Shown piece by piece: positions 60,198 to 64,000 of a DNA stretch of 64,000 nt. Source of the DNA: Burkholderia ubonensis (GTDB lineage: Bacteria; Pseudomonadota; Gammaproteobacteria; Burkholderiales; Burkholderiaceae). Every line of letters starts with the position of its first letter. Position 1 is the first letter of the stretch. The stretch lies in NCBI RefSeq assembly GCF_902833085.1, contig NZ_CADFEB010000009.1:1-64000 (forward strand), read 5' to 3'. The position numbers and the translations under genes are program-made. The notes beneath the pieces were generated by a model, which was not told where the DNA came from, did no database searches, and saw nothing but the letters and a program-made list of their open reading frames with translations.

Positions 60198-60627
60198 GTA
60201 CGGCGCACCCGGTCATTCACATGACGGCCTGTTGATTCACTTGCAGGTATTTCGTCGCGCCATTTTTTAAAAACGAACAAGCACGACGAAAGCAATTCAA
60301 TCAATTCATTTCAACGCAATAAAATCAGGATTCCGAATTCAAAAGTAAACAATTTCGAACCCGAAGTAATAATCTTGCAAGCTTGGCGGCATTCTAAATG
60401 CATGGCGCGTGTGAAGCTAGATGGATCATTCAAATCTTTGCGCGGAACCGATATCATCAACATCAAGAAAATTACGAATCGCACTACTGAATTAAATTAT
60501 TTCGCAAAGCAGAGGCAATGATTGATCGATCGGCCGCTTCGCAAGATTCTTCTCGTCAACGACTGTCCCGGCTGTCCGTGACAGACGTGCCCGCGGCGAC
60601 GCAATCGGACAGGGAGCGCCTCGCGCG

Positions 60628-61839
60628 TCACGCGTGACCCGCAAGAAACTTGAGCGCGCGCGCCGCCGACACGGGCGACGCACGAAACAGCTTCGGATGA
60701 CTGCCGCCCACCTCCACTTCGAGCCGCGCGCCCGGAATCCGCCCGGCGGCGAACACCGACCCGCCGCAATGCGCAATCTCGTCGTCGTCGCCCGCGACGA
60801 CCATCGTCGGCACGCTGACGCGCGGCAGCAACGCAAGCGCGTCGACCTTGTTGAGCGCATCGCTCAACTTCGCATACCGATACATCAGCTCGGCATTCGC
60901 ATACGGATAGAGCGCCGCGTGCGCGATCTCGGCCGGAACGGTGACGAGCGTCGATGGATCGGCGAACCTGCGCTGCAGATCCTGCGCGACGTCGCGCCCC
61001 TGCGCGGCGGCCTCCATCAGCCACGCGCAGTTGCGCTGATGCAGCGTCCGCAGCGCGTCGTCCGACAGGTTGTAGTCGCCGTACCACAGGTTCAGCGACA
61101 CCGCCCGCGCCGGCTGCGCGAGCGCCGCCTGCAACGCGACGACGGCGCCACCGCAGATGCCCATCAGATGCGCGCGATCGACGCCGAAGCGGTCCATCAC
61201 GGCGAACAGGTCGTCGACCTGCGCGTCGATGTCGGTGCGGGCCGCATCGAACGCATCGCACGCGCCGAACAGCGCGCGCGTCTCCCAGGTCAGCACGAAG
61301 TGGCGCTCGGCGAGCGCGTCGAACCAGCGCTGGCACAGGTCGAGCGGCATCCCGCACGGCAGCGCGAGCACGACCGCGGGCCGGTCGCGATGCGAGCCCG
61401 CGTATGCGGACAGCGAAACGCCTGCCTCGCGCACGATCCGCACCCGCTCGATGCCGGCGCTCAGCACATCGAAGTCGAAGTCTTCCGCCTCGCGCTGCGC
61501 GCAGGCCAGGCGCTGCGGCGTGTCGAAGTGATCGTAGCGGTAATCGAACGCCGCGCTGATGCGCCGGCTCATCAACAGTTCGAACGACGACAGGCGTGCC
61601 GCGCCGTCCGCTTCGAACCGCACGTCGCGCGCGCCGATGCGTGCGAACGCGATCGCGACGACGCGCTGGGCGTCGCGCGCATCGGACGCCGGGCGATCGG
61701 ACGCATCGTCGAACAGACAAAGGCGAACCGGCCCCGGCAGGCTCGCGGCGAGATGCCGGAACACGCGGATCGTGCTCAGCACGCGCAAGTCGAGGACCGA
61801 GTCGGACTCGTCCAGCGCGGCGGCGGTCGATTCGTGCAT
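60628..61839 (-). CDS. alpha/beta-hydrolase with cysteine nucleophile
   Basis: A 403-residue protein: an N-terminal region of about 140 residues of unknown fold, then an alpha/beta hydrolase. The nucleophile elbow reads MGICGGA with Cys229 where serine is usual. The acid is likely in VVAGDDDE and the histidine in GGSHPKLF. Cysteine at this position occurs in dienelactone-hydrolase-like, acyltransferase and some thioesterase-like enzymes, so an acyl transfer or condensation role is possible. It lies between hmqA and a LuxR-type gene, all on the minus strand. Confidence 0.8.
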   Translation of the reverse strand: MHESTAAALDESDSVLDLRVLSTIRVFRHLAASLPGPVRLCLFDDASDRPASDARDAQRVVAIAFARIGARDVRFEADGAARLSSFELLMSRRISAAFDYRYDHFDTPQRLACAQREAEDFDFDVLSAGIERVRIVREAGVSLSAYAGSHRDRPAVVLALPCGMPLDLCQRWFDALAERHFVLTWETRALFGACDAFDAARTDIDAQVDDLFAVMDRFGVDRAHLMGICGGAVVALQAALAQPARAVSLNLWYGDYNLSDDALRTLHQRNCAWLMEAAAQGRDVAQDLQRRFADPSTLVTVPAEIAHAALYPYANAELMYRYAKLSDALNKVDALALLPRVSVPTMVVAGDDDEIAHCGGSVFAAGRIPGARLEVEVGGSHPKLFRASPVSAARALKFLAGHA

Positions 61840-62003
61840 GAAGGGATTCCAGGCGATCGATGACGGAACAGGCGCGCCGGGCACGCCGCCCGGCACGTCG
61901 ATTGAAGCACCCGTGGGCCGAATTGTCTGCAACGGAAAGCCGGGACACATGCGGTCGTCGCGATCGCCGGCGGCCCCGCAGCGGTCCGTCATACAGTTCT
62001 TCG

Positions 62004-62834
62004 TCACGCAGCCGACGCGCACGCGCGTTCGTCGATCATCCACTTCCTGAGCCCGTGCCGCCCGCTGATGCCGAGCTTGACCGCCGCGCGCTTGATGTAG
62101 GTCTCGACCGTGCTCTCCTTCAGGCCGAGCTCGCCCGCCATCTCGCGCAGCATCTTGCCCGCCAGCAGGCCGAGGCACACTTCGCTTTCGCGCGCCGACA
62201 GCACGACCGCCGAGCGCGCGAGCCGCGATTCGAAGTCGCGACGCAACGCCTCGACACCCGGCGCGCCCGCTGCCGGATCGCGCGGCGCCGCGCTTGCGAC
62301 CGTGCCGTGACGCCACGTCGACGCGTGCCACTCGACGAGCGGCAGCAGCGTATCGGCGAAGTTCTTCAGGAACGACATCTCCTGCAACGAGAAGTCGCGA
62401 TGCGACGACGTTCGATGCAGCGAAATCACGTAGCGGCGATTCGCCTTGCGCGACACGAGATGACACTGGAATCCGGCGCCCGTCTCGCGCAGCGGCATCA
62501 TGTTGCTGCCGTCGCCGCGCCACGCGGGCGGGTTGATGTGAATCAGCTGCCGGTCGCTGGCGCTCACGATCCAGTTCAGCAGCGGATGCCCGGCCGGGTC
62601 CCGCTCGACCTGCGCCGCGTGCGGCACCATCCGCGGATCGTCGCGGGATGCGCCGGACGCGCCGAGCGATTGCACGTCGACGACCTTGCCCTCCGGTTCG
62701 TTGAGCGTCCATTCGCTGATCCCGGTGATCGCGAGCGGAATCGACTCGGCCAGCAGCGCGTGCATGTCGGATGCGAACCGCTCGCTTCCCGCGCTCGAAA
62801 TCACCTTTCCGAGCTTCGCGAAGATTTCGACCAT
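62004..62834 (-). CDS. LuxR-family transcriptional regulator without a recognised autoinducer domain
   Basis: A 276-residue protein. The C-terminal helix-turn-helix is of the GerE/LuxR type (LSARESEVCLGLLAGKMLREMA, ELGLKESTVETYIKRAAVKLG). The N-terminal 190 residues look like a sensory domain of another kind: the Trp/Tyr/Asp set of acyl-homoserine-lactone receptors is not evident. AAGGAGAG precedes ATG 62834. Such regulators often sit beside natural-product clusters. It may control the hydrolase gene, hmq, or the cluster to its right. Confidence 0.85.
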   Translation of the reverse strand: MVEIFAKLGKVISSAGSERFASDMHALLAESIPLAITGISEWTLNEPEGKVVDVQSLGASGASRDDPRMVPHAAQVERDPAGHPLLNWIVSASDRQLIHINPPAWRGDGSNMMPLRETGAGFQCHLVSRKANRRYVISLHRTSSHRDFSLQEMSFLKNFADTLLPLVEWHASTWRHGTVASAAPRDPAAGAPGVEALRRDFESRLARSAVVLSARESEVCLGLLAGKMLREMAGELGLKESTVETYIKRAAVKLGISGRHGLRKWMIDERACASAA

Positions 62835-62970
62835 CTGACTCTCCTTGTATTGCGTGCCTGAAGGCAGCGGCGCGCCGCCGGCGCAGTCGCGCGCGGCGCG
62901 GATCGCGATGCGTCTCCGCTGCCATCGCGCGCCGTCCGGCTTGCGCCGGACAGCGCGCCTTTTCTTCATG

Positions 62971-64000
62971 TCAGTTCGATGCCAGTCCGAGCGCGGCCCC
63001 GGCGGCGGCCACGGCAGGATCGCCGTCGCCGCGCACCGTCTGCTGCCACCATTGCGCGAAGCGCTCGACGTGCGGCGGCCGAATCATCGTGTAGTGATTG
63101 CCAGGACAGCGCCACATGGCCATCCGCGGCGCGAAGCGCCGCCAGCCGGACAGCACGTCCTCGGGCACGAAGCCGCGCTCCGCGTCGTCACCGTCGGCAG
63201 CGAGCACGAGCGTCGCGCGCCCCGCATAGACGTCGGCCGGACGGTACGCGGTGCGCAGCGCCGTCCCGTAGGTGCGCACGATACCCCGCACGTCGTGCAG
63301 CCCTGAGCCGCTGCGAAGGATGCGGGCGTCGACCATGCCGCGATGGAGCATCGCCCATTGCCCGCGCCGGTCCGCACGAAACAGCGCATCGCGCTCGATG
63401 CCGAGCGGGCGGCCCGTGGCCTGTTCGAGCGCGCGGACGAGATTCCACACGACGCTCGCGAACGTGTACTGGCGCCCCAGCCGGCCTGCCGACGCCGGCG
63501 CCTCGGTGTCGACGATCGTCAGCGACGCGGGCGGGCGGCCGCGCGCCTGCAGCCGGCACGCGATTTCCATCGCGATCCAGCCGCCGAACGAATGGCCGAT
63601 CAGATGCACCGGCTCGCGCGCGTCGGCCGCCAGCCGTTCGACGACAGGCAGGTACGCGGTCACCGCGGCGTCGACGCTCACGTGCGGCGCGAGCACGCCG
63701 TCGAAGCCGCGCGGCTGAAGGCCGTGCATCGGCCAGCCCTGCTCCACCGCGATCGTGAACGGCAGGAACGTCGCGACGTTGTCGCCTGCGCCCGGAATCA
63801 GCACGACCGGCCGGCGGCCCGGCGCCCCGCACTGGATCGGCAGGTGCGGCGAATAGCCCGTCTCCGGCGGGCGCGCGTTCCGTTCGCTGCCGCCGGCCGC
63901 CGCGCGGCGCTCGTCCTGCAGCGCATGCGCGATCGCGCGGCCGAGCGCCGGCGCGGCGCCGCCCGCCGACGCGTGCTGCGCCGGCACGTCAATCACGCGG
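62971..64000 (-). CDS. type-I thioesterase (domain), open at the window edge
   Basis: A thioesterase of the polyketide/nonribosomal-peptide releasing type with all catalytic parts: the nucleophile Ser in GHSFGG, an Asp in the VDTEAP region and His in CPGNHYTMI. The frame stays open to the end of the window; the GTG at 63996 is not a convincing start, because the residues just after it (an Ala-rich linker) look like an interdomain region. It is therefore probably the C-terminus of a larger synthase that continues outside, although a stand-alone type-II enzyme is possible. Confidence 0.8.
   Translation of the reverse strand, partial: RVIDVPAQHASAGGAAPALGRAIAHALQDERRAAAGGSERNARPPETGYSPHLPIQCGAPGRRPVVLIPGAGDNVATFLPFTIAVEQGWPMHGLQPRGFDGVLAPHVSVDAAVTAYLPVVERLAADAREPVHLIGHSFGGWIAMEIACRLQARGRPPASLTIVDTEAPASAGRLGRQYTFASVVWNLVRALEQATGRPLGIERDALFRADRRGQWAMLHRGMVDARILRSGSGLHDVRGIVRTYGTALRTAYRPADVYAGRATLVLAADGDDAERGFVPEDVLSGWRRFAPRMAMWRCPGNHYTMIRPPHVERFAQWWQQTVRGDGDPAVAAAGAALGLASN

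Overview
The window reads as part of a high-GC betaproteobacterial genome, most likely Burkholderia and probably the B. cepacia complex on a secondary chromosome. Supporting signs are the codon use, the many LysR regulator/transporter pairs, a split 4-hydroxybenzoate/protocatechuate pathway, a second nuoB, and above all a complete hmqABCDEFG operon for 4-hydroxy-3-methyl-2-alkenylquinolines, which is a Burkholderia trait. The species call is inference; no rRNA or tRNA gene, CRISPR array or replication origin was seen.

Layout. 1-14 kb: a tiny ORF with a perfect terminator, a secreted beta-propeller/phosphoesterase, an FMN alpha-hydroxy-acid dehydrogenase with divergent LysR gene and a KgtP-like permease, two poorly known small genes, the cyanate detoxification set cynR/cynT/cynS, and three envelope lipoproteins (one CsgG-like, one Sel1-repeat). 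14-21 kb: a TetR gene, IS21-like end repeats, and an AraC regulator followed by a tightly coupled five-gene operon (AhpD-like, acyl-CoA-dehydrogenase-like, ABC ATPase, Tat-type binding protein, permease). 20.9-27 kb: a lower-GC accessory island with an IS3 remnant, a 1293-aa NACHT/STAND NTPase with a putative PD-(D/E)XK nuclease head, and a multi-pass membrane protein. This island is the best candidate for a little-described (anti-phage) system.

27-36 kb: a LysE exporter, then pcaK, pcaC, pcaD, pcaB, pcaJ, pcaI and pobA on the minus strand with a divergent LysR gene. Together they import 4-hydroxybenzoate, hydroxylate it to protocatechuate, and carry out the steps from carboxymuconate to 3-oxoadipyl-CoA. 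The ring-cleavage dioxygenase (pcaGH) and thiolase (pcaF) are not here. A shared TTCGATTA-type motif precedes both pcaI and pobA. 36-48 kb: folE plus a pteridine-reductase-like gene, cysE, two small conserved-looking proteins, a universal stress protein and a four-cysteine FNR regulator, an argP/argO-type pair, gene remnants, a PNPOx-like gene overlapping an orphan nuoB, an orphan LysR gene, a purine permease and a LysE exporter.

48-60 kb is the hmq operon, read right to left (hmqA to hmqG), with one-to-four-base overlaps from hmqA to hmqD. An AT-rich 580-bp region lies upstream of hmqA. 60.6-64 kb holds an alpha/beta hydrolase with a cysteine nucleophile, a LuxR-type regulator and a thioesterase open at the window edge. 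These three may be the end of a second natural-product cluster or accessory genes of the first.
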